Shown: positions 43,796-55,493 of the stretch, piece after piece
Numbering within the stretch: position 1 is the first letter of the stretch
How the letters are laid out: the number at the start of each line of letters is the position of its first letter
From: Hordeum vulgare subsp. vulgare
Taxonomy: Eukaryota > Streptophyta > Magnoliopsida > Poales > Poaceae
Direction: 5' to 3'
Length of the DNA stretch: 64,000 bases
Assembly: GCF_904849725.1 (NCBI RefSeq)
Contig: NC_058520.1
Span: 540,258,083-540,322,082, forward strand
The notes under the pieces: generated by a model
Seen by the model: the letters and a program-made list of their open reading frames with translations, nothing else
Databases searched by the model: none
What the model was told of the DNA's origin: nothing
Made by a program: the position numbers and the translations under genes

Positions 43796-45768
43796 TGATA
43801 CTCGTGATTTCGGTTGGATATTCCATGAAGAAGAACGGGTAATCACAACAAAAAGTGGGTAAGTATTTCCCTGAGTCGTGAAACCAAGGTTTATCGAACC
43901 AATAGGAATATCAATACACAACCGTCTTCAGTGGCTGCACACAAAAGAACAAACAACTTGCACCCAAAACAGGTAGGAGGGTTGTCAATCCCCTTGAACT
44001 TGTTATTTGCAAGGGAGTGAGGTGTGTAGATAATCGTAGGTATATGTAAATTGCAAAATAAAATAAAAACAAGTAAATGACAGTAAGGTATTGAAGGTTT
44101 TGTAAGTATGTTGTGAATAGAACCGGTGGCCATAGTTTTCCCAAGTGGTAGATCACATGAAAAATAGCATACGATAGGTAAACAAATTACTATTGGAAAA
44201 TTGACAAAAAATGAATAGTTATTCAATATTCACGGTAATGATAATATGTATATAGGCATCACGTCCATAAAAAAAATAGGCCGACTCCTGCCTCCACCTA
44301 TTACTATTACTCCACTCATAGACCGCTATCAACATGCATCTAGAGTATTAAGTAAAATAAAGTAATGCATGAAGAACAATGACATGATGTACACAAAGTA
44401 AACTCAAGCAATATAAATAAACCCTCATTGTAGATAATTATAAAATGCAAAATAAAATAAAAGCAAATAAATGGTAGCAAGGTGTTTGAGGTTTTAGCAA
44501 TATGTTATGAATAGACCCGGGGGCCATAGGTGTCCCTAGTGACATCTCTCATAAAAATAAGCATAAGGTGGGTAAACAAATTATTGTTGGACAATTGGAA
44601 GAAGAGGGATAGTTATACGATTTTCACGGGAATGATCATGTAAATATAGGCATCACGCACATAAACAAATAAGCCGACTCCTGCCTGCATCTATTACTAT
44701 TACTTCACTTCAAGAGCGTTTCTATGCTTGTCTCTCTATGTATTAAGTTCATACCTAACGAAGTAACGCTTGGAGTAACATGGCATGATGTAGACAAAGT
44801 AAACTCTACTAATATGAATAAACCCCATCATTTTACCCTTAGTAGTAGCAACACAAACACGCAACTTGTCCCCATCTATCACTGGGATATAGAAACTCGC
44901 GAGGTTGAACCTACTACAATGGACCTTTCTCATTGAAGAAATATCAATCTAGTTAGCCAAACTATTTCAACAGATCGGAGAGAATTACGAAGCTATCACA
45001 ATCATGCACATAAGAATCATATTATATATCAAAGGATACTCAAATATTTATCATGAATAATCTGAACATAAGCCGACAATTCACCGAATCCCAACAAACG
45101 CACCGTACAAAAGAGTTGCATCATATGGATCAGAGCCAAAATGCGGTGATCATTGCATTGAAGATCAACGAGATAGAGAGAGGTATGCCATCTAGGTATT
45201 GTTGTGGACTCGTAGGTGTGTGGTGAACTACTCACACATCATCATGAGGGCAACAAGGTCGATGAAGGAGCCCTCCGTGATCAATCCCCCTTTCGAGAGA
45301 GTGTCGGAGCGGAGATCTAGATGGCCTCCCGTCGGGACGGAGTCTTGAGGCGGCATAAAAAGTGTTTTGGGATCTCCTACGGAGTTTTTAGGGTAAATAG
45401 GGATTTATAAGCCAGAGCACGGGGTCGGGAGAGCCACAAAGCGGCCACACGCCATCAGGACTCCCCTAGGCCGCGATCTGATGGCTTGTGGGGGCCTTGT
45501 GTGGCTCCCGACCTTCTTCCGATGCTCGAGAGTCTTCTTATTTTCCAGAAAAAAATCATAAAAAATTTCAGGTCAATTGGGCTTCGTTTGGTACTGGAAC
45601 CTCAAAAGTGTAAAAACACGTAAAAAACAACTAGCACTGGGCACTCGGTCAATAGGTTAGTGCTCAGAAATAATATAAATTGGTAGATAAGTGCCTAAAA
45701 AGTGTTCTAAAATGATAACGTAATAGCACGAAACAATAAAAATTATATATACATTGGCGATGTATCTA
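43796..45768 (-). repeat. 5' LTR of element E, with internal duplication
   Basis: The plus strand begins TGATACTCGTGA. The other end, near 45768, is the decayed TGATAC-type terminus. It aligns with the LTR of element F (46309-47847) but is about 430 bp longer. The reason is a tandem duplication of a ~400-bp block: 44040-44335 and 44440-44720 share 'gccgactcctgcct' and surrounding words. Confidence 0.75.
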
Positions 45769-47847
45769 GCTTTCATATACTTATAGCTCTAGTGCATCAT
45801 TTTTTTGGAAATCCCTACTCCTTGTGTCAATATCTATCGATGGGTACCTCCATAACCCGTTGGTATGCCTAGTTGATACGAGACTATCTTCTCCACTTTT
45901 CAAACCTTTCAAACCTACCACCTTACTCTATTCCACCTATAATGGTTCACGCTCACGTATTGCGTGAAGAATAAAAAGTTGATGCATATTGAAAAGGTAT
46001 GATCCAATTGCTTAACTTGCGTACCATGATGCTTGACATTTGTAGTTATGTCGTGAAGATGAAGCCATGCCTTGCAAATATAATAAAGATGGATATGGTT
46101 GAAACAATCTTTGAGGATCGTACACTTTAAAAAATTAATTGTTGTGTTTCTTATACTTATGAATATTACTATGTTATTTTTTGTTAATTCATCATTTCTC
46201 AGTGAGCATATATACATAAGAATACATCACGATAGCATGTCACATAAAATATTCTGTTTTTATCATTTACATACTCGAGGACGAGCAGGAACTAAGCTTG
46301 GAGATGCTTCATACATCTTCAACGTATCTATAATTTTTTATTATTCCATGCAATTATTTTAACATTTTCGAACAATTTTTATGCACTTATTTACCAATTT
46401 ATATTATTTTTTAGCACTAACCTGTTGACCCAGTGCCCAGTATCAGTTGCTCTTTTCTACACATTTTTCCACTTTTCAGGTTCTAGTACCAAATAAAGTC
46501 CAATTGACGTGAAACTTTTTGTGAATTTTTTCTGGACAAAAAACAAGACCGTGGAGCATTAGAAGAAGGCCGGAGGGCGCACAAGGCACCCACAAGCCGG
46601 CTTGTGCCCCCTCGTGGCTCTCCCGACTCCGTTCTCTGGCCTATAAATTCTCATCTACCCTAAAACCTTCGAGGGAGGTCCCGAAACACTTTTTACGACG
46701 CTGCAAGGCTTTGTTCCAACGGGAGGCCATCTAGAGCTCCATTCCGGCACTCTGCCGGAGGGGGGATCAATCACGGAGGGCTTATTCATAAATCTTGCTT
46801 CCCTCATGATGATGTGGGAGTAGTTCACCACATACCTACGGGTCCATAGCACCTAGATGGCAATCTCTCTCTTTGATTTTCAATACAACGATCATCGGTT
46901 CTTCACTTTGATCCATATGATGTAACTCTTTTGTACGGTGCGTTTGTTGGGATCTAATGAATTGTGGGTTTATGTTCAGATTATTCATGATAAATATTTG
47001 AGTCTCTTCTGATATATAATATGATTCTTATGTGCATGGTTATGATAGCTTCATAATTCTCTCCAATCTATTGAAATAGTTTGGCTAACTAGGTTGACAT
47101 TTCTTCAGTGAGAGAGGTGTGTTGTAGTAGGTTCAACCTGGCAAGTTTCTATATCCCACTGACAGAATGGGACAAGTTGCGTCTTTGTATTGTTGCTACT
47201 AAGGGTAAAACATTGGTGTTTACTTATATTGGTTGAGTTTACTTTGCCTACATCATGTCATCTTACTCCAAGCATTACTTCGTTTTTCATGAACTTAATA
47301 CATAAAGAGACAAGCATAGAAGCACTCTTGAAGTGAAGTAATAGTAATAAGTGATGAGTCAGCCTATTTTGTTTATAGACGTGATGCCTATATTTACATG
47401 ATCATTGCTATGAAAATCGCATAACTATCTGCTCTTCTATCAATTACCCAACAGTAATTTGCTTGTCCATCGTGTGATATTTTTATGAGAGATGTCATTA
47501 GGGAAAGCTATGGCCCCCGGGTCTATTCACAACATATTCCTAAAACCTCCAATACCTTGCTGCCATTTATTTGCTTTTATTTTATTTTGTATTTTTACAA
47601 TCATCTACAATTTTGTACACACCTTATTTGCTTGCAAATAACGAGACCAAGGTGATTGTTAACCCTTTTGCCCGCGTTGGGTGCAAGCTATTTGTTCTTA
47701 TGTGTGCAGACGCTCAAGACGGTTGTTGTTGATATTTCTATTGGTTCGATAAGCCTTGGTTTCATAATTGAGGGAAATGCTTACCCACTTTATGCTGCGA
47801 TAACCCGTTCCTCTTTACGAAAAACCTAGTGCATATCACAAGTATCA
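45769..47847 (+). mobile_element. Gypsy element F, 3' end of internal region plus 3' LTR
   Basis: 45769-46308 matches the last part of the internal region of element B (11395-11955), including the CTCGAGGACGAGCAGGAA block and a PPT-like TAAGCTTGGAGATGCT. The LTR runs from TCATACATCTTC (decayed TG) at 46309 to AAGTATCA at 47847. It contains a CTATAAATT TATA-like box near 46641. The 5' part of the element is missing where it meets the LTR of element E. Confidence 0.78.
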
Positions 47848-48506
47848 GCGGCTGCCAAGGGAGAGGAAAATTCGTGGCTTTTGATAGCTGCCCCAAAATT
47901 AGGGTTTTCCTCTCCTTATTTGTGTCTCTGTGGTGCTTTGTAGTCTTTCGATGGATGAACCCTTGATCCAATGGCTCTTGGGCACCTCTAGAAACATCCT
48001 AGGGTTTACTCAGAGCCCCATGATTCCCCAAAGTCGTGCCTAGCCGAATACATAAAATATGGTAAGAATTGGACTCAATCACATCATCAATTCTTGTAAT
48101 CCCATTATCAGATATTTTCTCCAATAAGACGGGCGTAGAGCTCGCATCCGAACTTCGTTTTGGACAAATTTGTAGCCCATAATCAACACCATAAAATTAA
48201 CCACACTTTTGTAGTTTTTTTTTTCATTTGACACTGTCTTCGGGGTAAAACAGATGATCCCTTAAAACTATTGATGGACAGATTTTAGGAAAGTCAGAGT
48301 CCTTGTTCAACAAGGCTTCTTTTGTGTTTTTTCGTCAATTTCCAATCATTTCCTACATATCAAAGTGTAAAACAAGAACTTGTGCATTTTTGCAACTATT
48401 AATAGGTTAGTCTCAATAAATCATAAAACCATAGTAAAAACATAGGACAAATGATAGAAAACAAGCATGAAGCATCAAAAATTATAGATACATTTGAAAC
48501 GTATCA
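47848..48506 (-). mobile_element. LTR fragment G
   Basis: The minus strand starts TGATACGTTTCAAATGTATC at 48506 and continues as a gypsy LTR of the same superfamily. It includes a GGAGAGGAAAACCCTAATTT block, then stops at the end of element F. Only the LTR 5' half remains. Confidence 0.65.
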
Positions 48507-49497
48507 CCATGCAACGTGCAAGCCGCACCGACCAAATCAGATCTGAAGGGAGGTTGTAGCATGCATGTCCCCAACTTGTCCACCAAGACCTCTACGCCGC
48601 CACCGTCGATCCGAAACCAGATGGCGCGCCACGACTTTACGGGCCACCGCTCAGACCACACGCATCATCGCCGCCCGAACAGGGGCGCGGCGCTCGCAAC
48701 CCAAGCCATCGCCCGTGGTTGTGCTGCCCACCGTCGCTGCCCGAGCCAGGCCCGGACACCACACTGCCTAGCATGGATCGGCTGCGCCTCTACATGTTTT
48801 GGGACCGTAAAACTCCAACGATGTGGGAGAGAGGGAGGCCCCCCGCCACCACTATCTGCCCCAGGCTTAGCCCGCGGCGTCTCCCGACAACGGAGGAGGG
48901 AGGGGAGGAGAGCGCCACGGCGGAGGAGAGAGCTCACACCCCTGACGGCTCGGGTTAGGGCGCCGCCTGAGTCGCCCTAGCGGGGACCACGTGGGGGCTA
49001 CTGTTTTCAATAGTTGGGAAACTACTACCAAGTGGGCCATATCTAAACTGTTTTGAAAGCTAGAAGTCAAAGTTCTCCGATTTCAGAGTTCAAAGATCAA
49101 AATTAAACTTGGAAATTCTTTTGAGATTAATGGTAGATTTTTTTCCTCCCGTTTTGCTTTTCCCCGAGGCAACTGAGAAATAACAATTTCAAAGTCGATG
49201 CTAAGATCCAATGGATATAACCACTGCCAGCAAGTGCATGGCGATGAGGTCTTCATCAAACGGACATGCATGTCAATTGGTAAATGGTTATGTCAAAATC
49301 GACTAAGAAAATACCCTTTTTTTATTGTTACAAATTCAGGGTACGAATTGAATTAGCTAGTGTTCAAATTCATAGACCTTTTTTTGTCCAGAATTTAATG
49401 TTTTACAGATTTAGATAGAATATCTGTCTTCTCCTTTAAATAATACCCAATGGAGATGAAACTACTCAAGATCTGATCTGCGCAACGAATGCATAAT
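48507..49497. other. GC-rich repeat-like stretch and downstream flank of the NAC gene
   Basis: 48540-48990 is GC-rich with overlapping ORFs on both strands that give only Arg/Pro/Ala-rich translations. It resembles the leader or subterminal region of a transposon, not a gene. 49000-49497 is AT-richer and includes the likely 3' untranslated region of the NAC gene. Confidence 0.45.
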
Positions 49498-50713
49498 CTA
49501 GTCCGTAGGCCAGTAGAGAAGAGCAGCCAATGTGGCAATATCGTCTCCGTATGGATCACCGCCATCTCCCTCCATCAGATCCTCCTCAAGCGTCTGCATG
49601 GATCCACCGGAGCCGTCACGGTCGTCGGGCGACGCGGTGGCTGCCGTGAATGGCACTGGAATGTCCCCGGCGGCACCGCCTGCAGTAGCAGCAACCGGCC
49701 GCCGATCGAACTGGCGCAGGGTCCCCGATTTGGTGTACAGTCGACACAAGCTGAACTCGCTTCTCAGCTACAAAACAATACGAAGTTCACATCAGACTAC
49801 AGATTCGTATAATAATTACCTTTCTCAATCTCACAGATATGGATGAATAGCCTTATCGATCAGCAACTTGCATGCCAAGATGTAACACGAGAAAAAGAAG
49901 TTATCGAAAACATGCATGTAGATGTAGGTGTGGCTGTCATGATGAGGATCCCATGTTAATTGGCACTATCTATAAGCACCACATACAATCTGAAACCTAT
50001 GCCTAGATGAATTGCTAGTTGCGAGCTGCTTTTCGGCACTTATCCGGCGCGAAAAGCGACAGCCATGTCTGTGTGATACATATGGAGATGGACATGTGAA
50101 TGACATGGAGTATTACCTGCGGAGGGCGGTTCGGTGGCGCGGCAGGTGCCGCGGGTGCGCCGGCGCCGTCGTCGTCGTGCTCGTGCTGGAATGCTCTGTA
50201 CTCGTTCATTTTCCACTTGGTCTTGTTCCCGGACGGCGCGCGGCCGCGGTAGAACACCATGGTCTTCCTCAGCCCGATGGGCCGGCGGTCGGCGGAGTAG
50301 ACGACCCCGGGCGTGCCCGCCGCCTTCCAGTACCCCGACGGCGTGGTCCGGCTCGGCCGCCCGCCCCGCGCCTCCCGCTCCTGCCGCGCGCAGAAGTAGA
50401 ACCACGGCTCCCCGTCGCCGCCACCGCCGCCGCGCAGCCTTTCGTGGATCTCTGCGTATGTGCGCAGGTAAGAGGCAGCAGCATGAGACACAGCTAGCGC
50501 ACTGTACGTGCACGCGCTGCAATCCATATGGTTACGTCGATGATCGATGGTCCTACCTGAGAGCTGCAACGGGTCGACGGAGTAGACGTCGACGACGGGG
50601 ATGACGCGCTCGATGTCGCCGCGGCTGCCGTCGAGCTTGTTGCGCAGGTAGAAGCATATCAGCTCCTCCTCCGTGGGGTAGAAGCGGTACCCCGGAGGCA
50701 ACCCGTCGGCCAT
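49498..50713 (-). CDS. NAC-domain transcription factor, three exons, NAC090-like
   Basis: Exons on the minus strand: 50713-50557 (157 bp), 50451-50117 (335 bp) and 49767-49498 (270 bp), joined by GT-AG introns of 105 and 349 bp. The product is 253 residues. The NAC domain fills residues 1-190: [20 protein letters not shown] (subdomain A), [12 protein letters not shown] (B), [20 protein letters not shown] and [11 protein letters not shown] (C), [20 protein letters not shown] (D) and [20 protein letters not shown] followed by DRRP (E). The ATG was chosen because it begins [11 protein letters not shown], as in family members. The short length, the PSRTT/GYWKA wording and the C-terminus AALLYWP point to the NAC090/NAC036 clade, of which Arabidopsis members act in leaf senescence and stress. 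NAC proteins bind DNA as dimers in the nucleus. No frame break is seen. It is GC-rich and stands alone among repeats. Confidence 0.92.
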
Positions 50714-51410
50714 GACAGTCTCCGGCGTATATGTATGGCACCGCCTTATACTTTACCCGGCCGGCCAGTCTCGGCGGGTGAGTTTACGGAGGAGAGCCCC
50801 AAGGACTAAGCCGCCGGCGAGATCCCAAGCCGTGCGCCCGTGAGATCGACTGGGTTATATGGAAGCGTGCGCGTGGCCGGAGAAGCTAATTAAGCTGCTA
50901 GGTTGCTTGCGGCCGGTTGCAGGGATCGGAGCTGATCGCGGAAGGTGTGATCTGTGGGATGGTGAGGAGGAGAGGTGTGATCGCGTGCGCTCTCGCATGT
51001 ATATATGGGGAAGCACGCGCGCGCGGGATGGGGGAGGTGGATCATGCCATGGTTGACACGGGGCGACGACGCTGAGCTGCTTGCTAGGGCGGCGAAATTT
51101 CTCATGGCTGGCGTGGTGCGGTGGGAGAGTGGGGCTGGCTCCCTGCAGAAACGGGGAGAGAGAAGGCGGAGGGACGTGGCCCGGCTGGTTAGTTTAGTGG
51201 TGGGGAGGACTTGGTCAGGACCAGCCATTGCTAATAAGTCGCGAGTTTGCCGCTCATATCTTCCATCTTTCAGTACCATTAGTGCACCTTTAATCATACT
51301 CGGTTTGCTTCTGGGAATGGTCCTGCAAATGACATCACCGGTCACTGCTCATGACGTGGTGGTGGTGCAACACGGTGGGGCGAGATCTTTAATTAACGCG
51401 CTGGAACCTT
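50714..51410 (-). promoter_or_regulatory. Upstream region of the NAC gene
   Basis: GC-rich, low in recognisable repeats, and without a plausible coding frame. ORFs seen here on both strands lack domains. It probably holds the 5' untranslated region and proximal promoter. Specific factor sites were not assigned. Confidence 0.45.
51000..51006 (-). promoter_or_regulatory. Candidate TATA box of the NAC gene
   Basis: ATATATA on the minus strand lies 287 bp upstream of the ATG and is flanked by C-rich and CATG words. It would give a 5' untranslated region of about 250 bp. A weaker alternative (CATATAAC) lies near 50856. Not tested. Confidence 0.35.
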
Positions 51411-52066
51411 AATTAACTGCAGATGACAGCAACTGGCCTAGCCTCCAACACCGTTTTGAAGCTTCTGCCATAAAAAAAAAAAAAGAAGGCTACGGAGATA
51501 ATGTGCAGATACAAATTCGCCATATTGGAATGCAAGGTGTTCCAGTTAAAAAAACAAATTCTTCATATTGAAACAGGGGAATATGATATCGAGGAATGGA
51601 TAGGTAATGCGAGTGAGGGAGATGATAGTGAATATGATAACTAGGAACATTTAAAAACTTTGTTTTCTCATTGAAAAGTGAAACACATAGGGAAACCTAC
51701 ACCTTCACAGGGATACCCTCTATGATTTTTTTTGACGGAACCTCGTCAAGAGGGCAGGGAACTCCTGCAATTTCATAAAGAGGAATAGAATTGACCCGCT
51801 TTATAAAAAAATAGAACAAAAACCACACAATTGCTTGATTGATTATGGGACAATCAAATAGAAACCCAACCAAGCGAGAACAAGCCGAAAACAAACTCCA
51901 GCGCCTACTTGTCCGCTGCCCGGAGAGAAGTGAACGAGCTTTTCAGAGACGCCTTCAAGAAAGGAACACGACACTCTCAAGCGTCGTCGTTGCCGACATC
52001 GCCCCTCGTCGATCAATAAAGCTTTTGCCCAGAAACCGTTCAACACTCCCTGCCGAAACATGGGTG
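51411..52066. other. Repeat-like DNA, perhaps LINE 3' end
   Basis: 'tttttttgacggaacc' at 51726 followed by 'gcaatttcataaag' resembles, in complement, the 3' tail of grass LINEs. The rest is unassigned and no gene is supported. Confidence 0.35.
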
Positions 52067-52965
52067 TCGGGGTACGCAAATAGGGGTGTTTATTTCCCCT
52101 GACTTGTGCACGGACGACGAGCCACCGGCCCGACAACCTAAGGCTGTCGGGGAATGCTACCACTTCATCGAGGCCCGTCCAGGGCCAGAGAAGCCGCTCT
52201 ATGAGAAGTCACGGAGCGCATCAAGAAGATCAAGACTCCGGCAGACGCGCCCCCCAATGGCCATCGGCGCCGGTAAGACCAACACCAATAGCCCAAGACG
52301 CGCCAAGAACCCCTGGCACCTAGCGGGGGCGAAGACGCAATCATCCTCACCAAGACCCGGCAAGGCGGCTCCCCGGCACGTGTGAGCCACCCTGCCACAA
52401 CTCCACCTCATTGCTACACCAGTCGTTTGTCGATGAGGAGTCGAGCCCCCAAACAGCTAGGTGGCTCTAGCTAGCTACATGGCGCCACGCCGGAAGATAG
52501 GTTGCAACCTGTTGACACCCGTCCAGAAGCGTGTCAAGATCTCAAGCCATGGCGAGCTCATAGGTGGCAGAGGCCTGCCAGGAACGCAACCTGCTCGCCA
52601 CCTAGGGGCGCATTTATGGCGCTATGTCTTAAGTGCCAGAGTTAGGTATGATAGCACTATTAACTATCTGATCATGTCAGTTGCCACTGTGGACGCCCCT
52701 TAAGGTGTAAAAGGAGGCCCAAGGCAACCTTGCAAAGGATTCAGATCTTTGGGTATTCGAGCACTTAGAGATTTGTCACTTGGTAGATTAGGTCCCTGTG
52801 AGATTAGAGCCAAGTGTAAGTGTACGCGCATGCTAGCTCTGCCCGACAACCCTTGTCGGGGTATAGCTCCGTGCAAACTTCGTCTTTCCAATCAATCCAC
52901 CATAGCAGGAGTAGGGTTTTACGCTTCACAGCGGCTCGATCCTGGGTACAAAAACCCGAGTCTCA
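52067..52965 (+). mobile_element. LTR-derived segment
   Basis: It begins near TGTCGGGGTACGC. It contains 'ggtgtaaaaggaggccc' (leader-like, after a decayed TATA region) and 'catagcaggagtagggttttacgc', blocks I associate with the end of Triticeae gypsy LTRs. No paired LTR or target duplication was resolved. Small ORFs are not credible genes. Confidence 0.5.
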
Positions 52966-53700
52966 TTGTCGTGGGAATGAACCTGACAATAGTACCTAGG
53001 GTTATGAACGAAGGGGCAATGTCTAACTCGGATTTACGAGTTCAGGCCCCACTCGGAAGTGGTAAGAGCCCTACATCTCGAGCCCTCAGGCTGATGTTTT
53101 CTTATGGGGGTGCAAAAGATTACAAGGTGTTGAACCCTTGAGCTGGAGCCCGGGAGTGGCTTATATAGTTGCTGCCACGACCGACCGAGCTTCATTACAA
53201 GGCAATTAATGCTAATAAAGAGGGAAGTTACTAGAAACGTCAGCTTTAACCCTCGGCATTACTAGTAATGTGAGTCTTCACTGCATCTCGTGTGATGGAT
53301 TAAGTCCTTAGCCGTTGCACCCTCTTCAGTGCCTTCACCTTGTTGTGGTCCGAGTGCTAGGATGCGTTCGACTGACACAAGGTGGTCTGAGTGACTCCAG
53401 GCAGGCCGAGTGACGGTTGTTGAACCGAGTGAGGTCGAGGCTGTATCAGTGACTTTAAGGACACTAGTGTCCGTAAGGGGTCCTAGGTAGGCCTAAGGAG
53501 GCAGGTACGTAGGCCTACCATTAATGTACAACCCCATCAGTAGCCCCCGAATAAGTTGAGGTTTTCCAGACCGAGTGAATGACTTCCTTCGACGTCTCCA
53601 AAGATTCTTGGGCTGCAGCTCGGGGTTGCGTCATTCGGACTCTCGGCAAACCTCCACGGATTCAAGAGTGACGAATTCCGACTGTCTAGTCATATGGGAA
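52966..53700 (+). mobile_element. LTR 5' fragment of another retrotransposon
   Basis: It starts TGTCGTGGGAATGAACCTGA and continues with 'acgagttcaggcccc' and 'gtaagagccctacatctcg', a pattern I recognise from Triticeae LTRs. 'tagcccccgaataag' near 53541 fits the U3 region. The other LTR end and internal domain are absent. Confidence 0.5.
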
Positions 53701-53795
53701 CGTCTGCAGTTGTCGGTGATGGACTATCTTTCGGGAAGATAGATTCGAGGCAAACCAAAACCTAACTACTAACCAGAGCATCTGGAAAAAATAGC

Positions 53796-54323
53796 TTACC
53801 AGAGGTGGAGCGGTTGCCGGGAAGGGGTCACCGACTGCGGACCAAACCTTGGTGGGAACAGGGATGCGGCTAACGTGGATGACCCAGCCATTACACGACC
53901 CAATTTCAGAGCCCTCACCACTATGCCGGTGCTCTTGGTGACGTGCAAGGTTGAGGAAAAGGGCATCACCACCGATGCTCCGCCTCGCTCTTTGGAGCAT
54001 GGGGAGAAAACCCTTGCATCAGGGTAAAAAACATGACCGGGAACGGACGTTGTCGTTGGGTCAATAGCCGCAGCCCACAAGCTTGCCTCCGCCACTGTAG
54101 CAGATAAGCTTCCCTCTCTAGATGCACAAGCCGACATGAATGCCGCTAGTGGGTCAATTGCCATTGACCGCGACCTGGTGCAAATGTGGGAGGTGGGTCC
54201 AAAGACGACATTAGGTGAATACCTTGTCGGGCCAGGCTCGCCACCCACGAGTCTTAGATTGGTTTGATGTCGGCAATGACGTGAATGGGGCGGCACGGTT
54301 GAGGATCCAACATCGGAGAGCAT
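53796..54323 (-). CDS. Hypothetical ORF, 175 codons
   Basis: An open minus-strand frame with unremarkable composition, containing TRSRSMAIDPLAAFMSACAS and a Ser/Ala-rich centre. I recognise no domain, signal peptide or membrane segment. The frame is rather long for chance at this base composition, but it lies between an LTR fragment and MITE-rich DNA. It could be a repeat-borne ORF. No promoter or splice evidence was found, so treat it as doubtful. Confidence 0.25.
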   Translation of the reverse strand: MLSDVGSSTVPPHSRHCRHQTNLRLVGGEPGPTRYSPNVVFGPTSHICTRSRSMAIDPLAAFMSACASREGSLSATVAEASLWAAAIDPTTTSVPGHVFYPDARVFSPCSKERGGASVVMPFSSTLHVTKSTGIVVRALKLGRVMAGSSTLAASLFPPRFGPQSVTPSRQPLHLW

Positions 54324-55164
54324 GAGAGGGCGGTGAGAGAGTGTGGTGAATGGGACCAGACAGTGATGAGGGAGAGGAGAGGGAGTTATGAGACGTCTCG
54401 TCGTCTCCTAGAGTCCCTACACGAGCAGGCGGCAGCTACACGTGGCTCGAGTAAGCCTGGCTCACGAAAAAGGGTTGAATCGGCTGTTCCCGCTCACTGT
54501 AGCTTGAGACTCCTTTAAGTTTCGTGTGCACCGTGAAACGCATGTAGCTCAGCCTACGAGAAGGCCCATTTTATACCGCATGGGCCTAATTGGGCTGCAT
54601 GGAGCCTACCAAACACTCCGAGAGACGTATTACCTATTGTTCATGATTTTTTTAACGCGGCAAAAACAACAACAAAACCCTAGTTTCTCTCATGCATGGC
54701 TCATTCCGCCACCGCTGGCCGGTAGAATTCAGATCCTTCGTCGCCCCCAATTCCAACTAATAATTGGGAGCCTCATCCTTCACACCATCTCCATCTAAAG
54801 CACCATTCACCACCCCATCTCCATCAACACCGATGTGCAACTTGTTTTGATTGCTTATCGTGATCGCTTCCTTTTTGTTAATTGTTATTCGGCACTTGAT
54901 GTCTGTGTTTATTTGGTGATAGATTTATACTTTAAAATATTGTAATCCATATCCATCCCCGAGCGAACATGTTCACTACACTTACGAGTAGTCTCATCAC
55001 ATTACTGAAAAAATGGGAGATTGGTCTTTGATTATATCGGAAATAATTTGCTATCCATGATGATAGCTACACACGATCCCAATTTTTATCTATAATTATT
55101 GTTTAAATTATTTTGGACTATGGAAAATAACTATAATGAAAATATCATGAATTTGGACAAGTCA
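54324..55164. other. No gene recognised
   Basis: 54324-54840 contains a few ORFs under 95 codons without domains. 54840-55164 is AT-rich. Nothing supportable is present beyond low-level repeat similarity. Confidence 0.4.
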
Positions 55165-55493
55165 GGCAAGCAAACAAGCAATTATGTCAAATAGGCAAGC
55201 AAAAAGACTACTACCTCCGTCCAAGTGTATAAGGCATGCGCGTAGTTCTAGGTCGTTAATTTAACTACTTAAATATGTATTATATGTAACAAATAATATA
55301 TCATTAAATTCATGCGAGGATGTAGTTTCTGAATATATAATTTTTATAGCATATAATATATATTTAGTTAGTTAAATTAACAACCTAGAACTACGCGCAT
55401 GCCCTATACACTTGGACGGAGGCAAGCAAACAAGCAATTATGTCAAATAGGCAAGCAAACAAGCAATTATGTCAAATAGGCAAGCAAAAAGAC
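55165..55493 (+). repeat. 29-bp direct repeats flanking a MITE
   Basis: A 29-bp unit (GGCAAGCAAACAAGCAATTA plus TGTCAAATA) occurs at 55165-55193, 55421-55449 and 55450-55478. A shorter variant GGCAAGCAAAAAGAC follows at 55194-55208 and 55479-55493. The MITE lies between the left and right sets. Confidence 0.85.
55211..55420. mobile_element. Stowaway-type MITE, right terminus lost
   Basis: CTACCTCCGTCCAAGTGTAT...GGCATGCGCGTAGTTCTAGG at the left pairs with the complementary sequence ending ...CTTGGACGGA at the right, giving long inverted repeats. TA precedes the left end. The last few bases and the right TA are missing, replaced by the 29-bp repeat. Confidence 0.85.

Larger units (their letters stand above)
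40873..45768 (-). mobile_element. Gypsy element E, left-truncated, non-autonomous
   Basis: Minus-strand element with a 5' LTR (45768-43796), tRNA-Asp primer site, a short gag-like ORF and non-coding internal DNA. The internal DNA matches element B in order: hairpin, PPT-like copies, spaced repeats, and blocks corresponding to B 10500-10800. The sequence becomes unrecognisable near 40873 and no 3' LTR is present. It is interrupted by the MITE pair at 41075-41625. Confidence 0.78.

Noticed and set aside
48516..48980. 154-codon plus-strand ORF in GC-rich DNA
   Set aside because: Arg/Pro/Ala-rich translation with equally long ORFs in other frames, no ATG context or introns; looks like a transposon leader.
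50015..50604. Plus-strand and alternative-frame ORFs across the NAC gene
   Set aside because: They arise from high GC content opposite the NAC exons and contain no domain.
55211..55420. Inverted repeat as a microRNA precursor
   Set aside because: The terminal motif CTACCTCCGTCC and the TA flank identify it as a Stowaway MITE.
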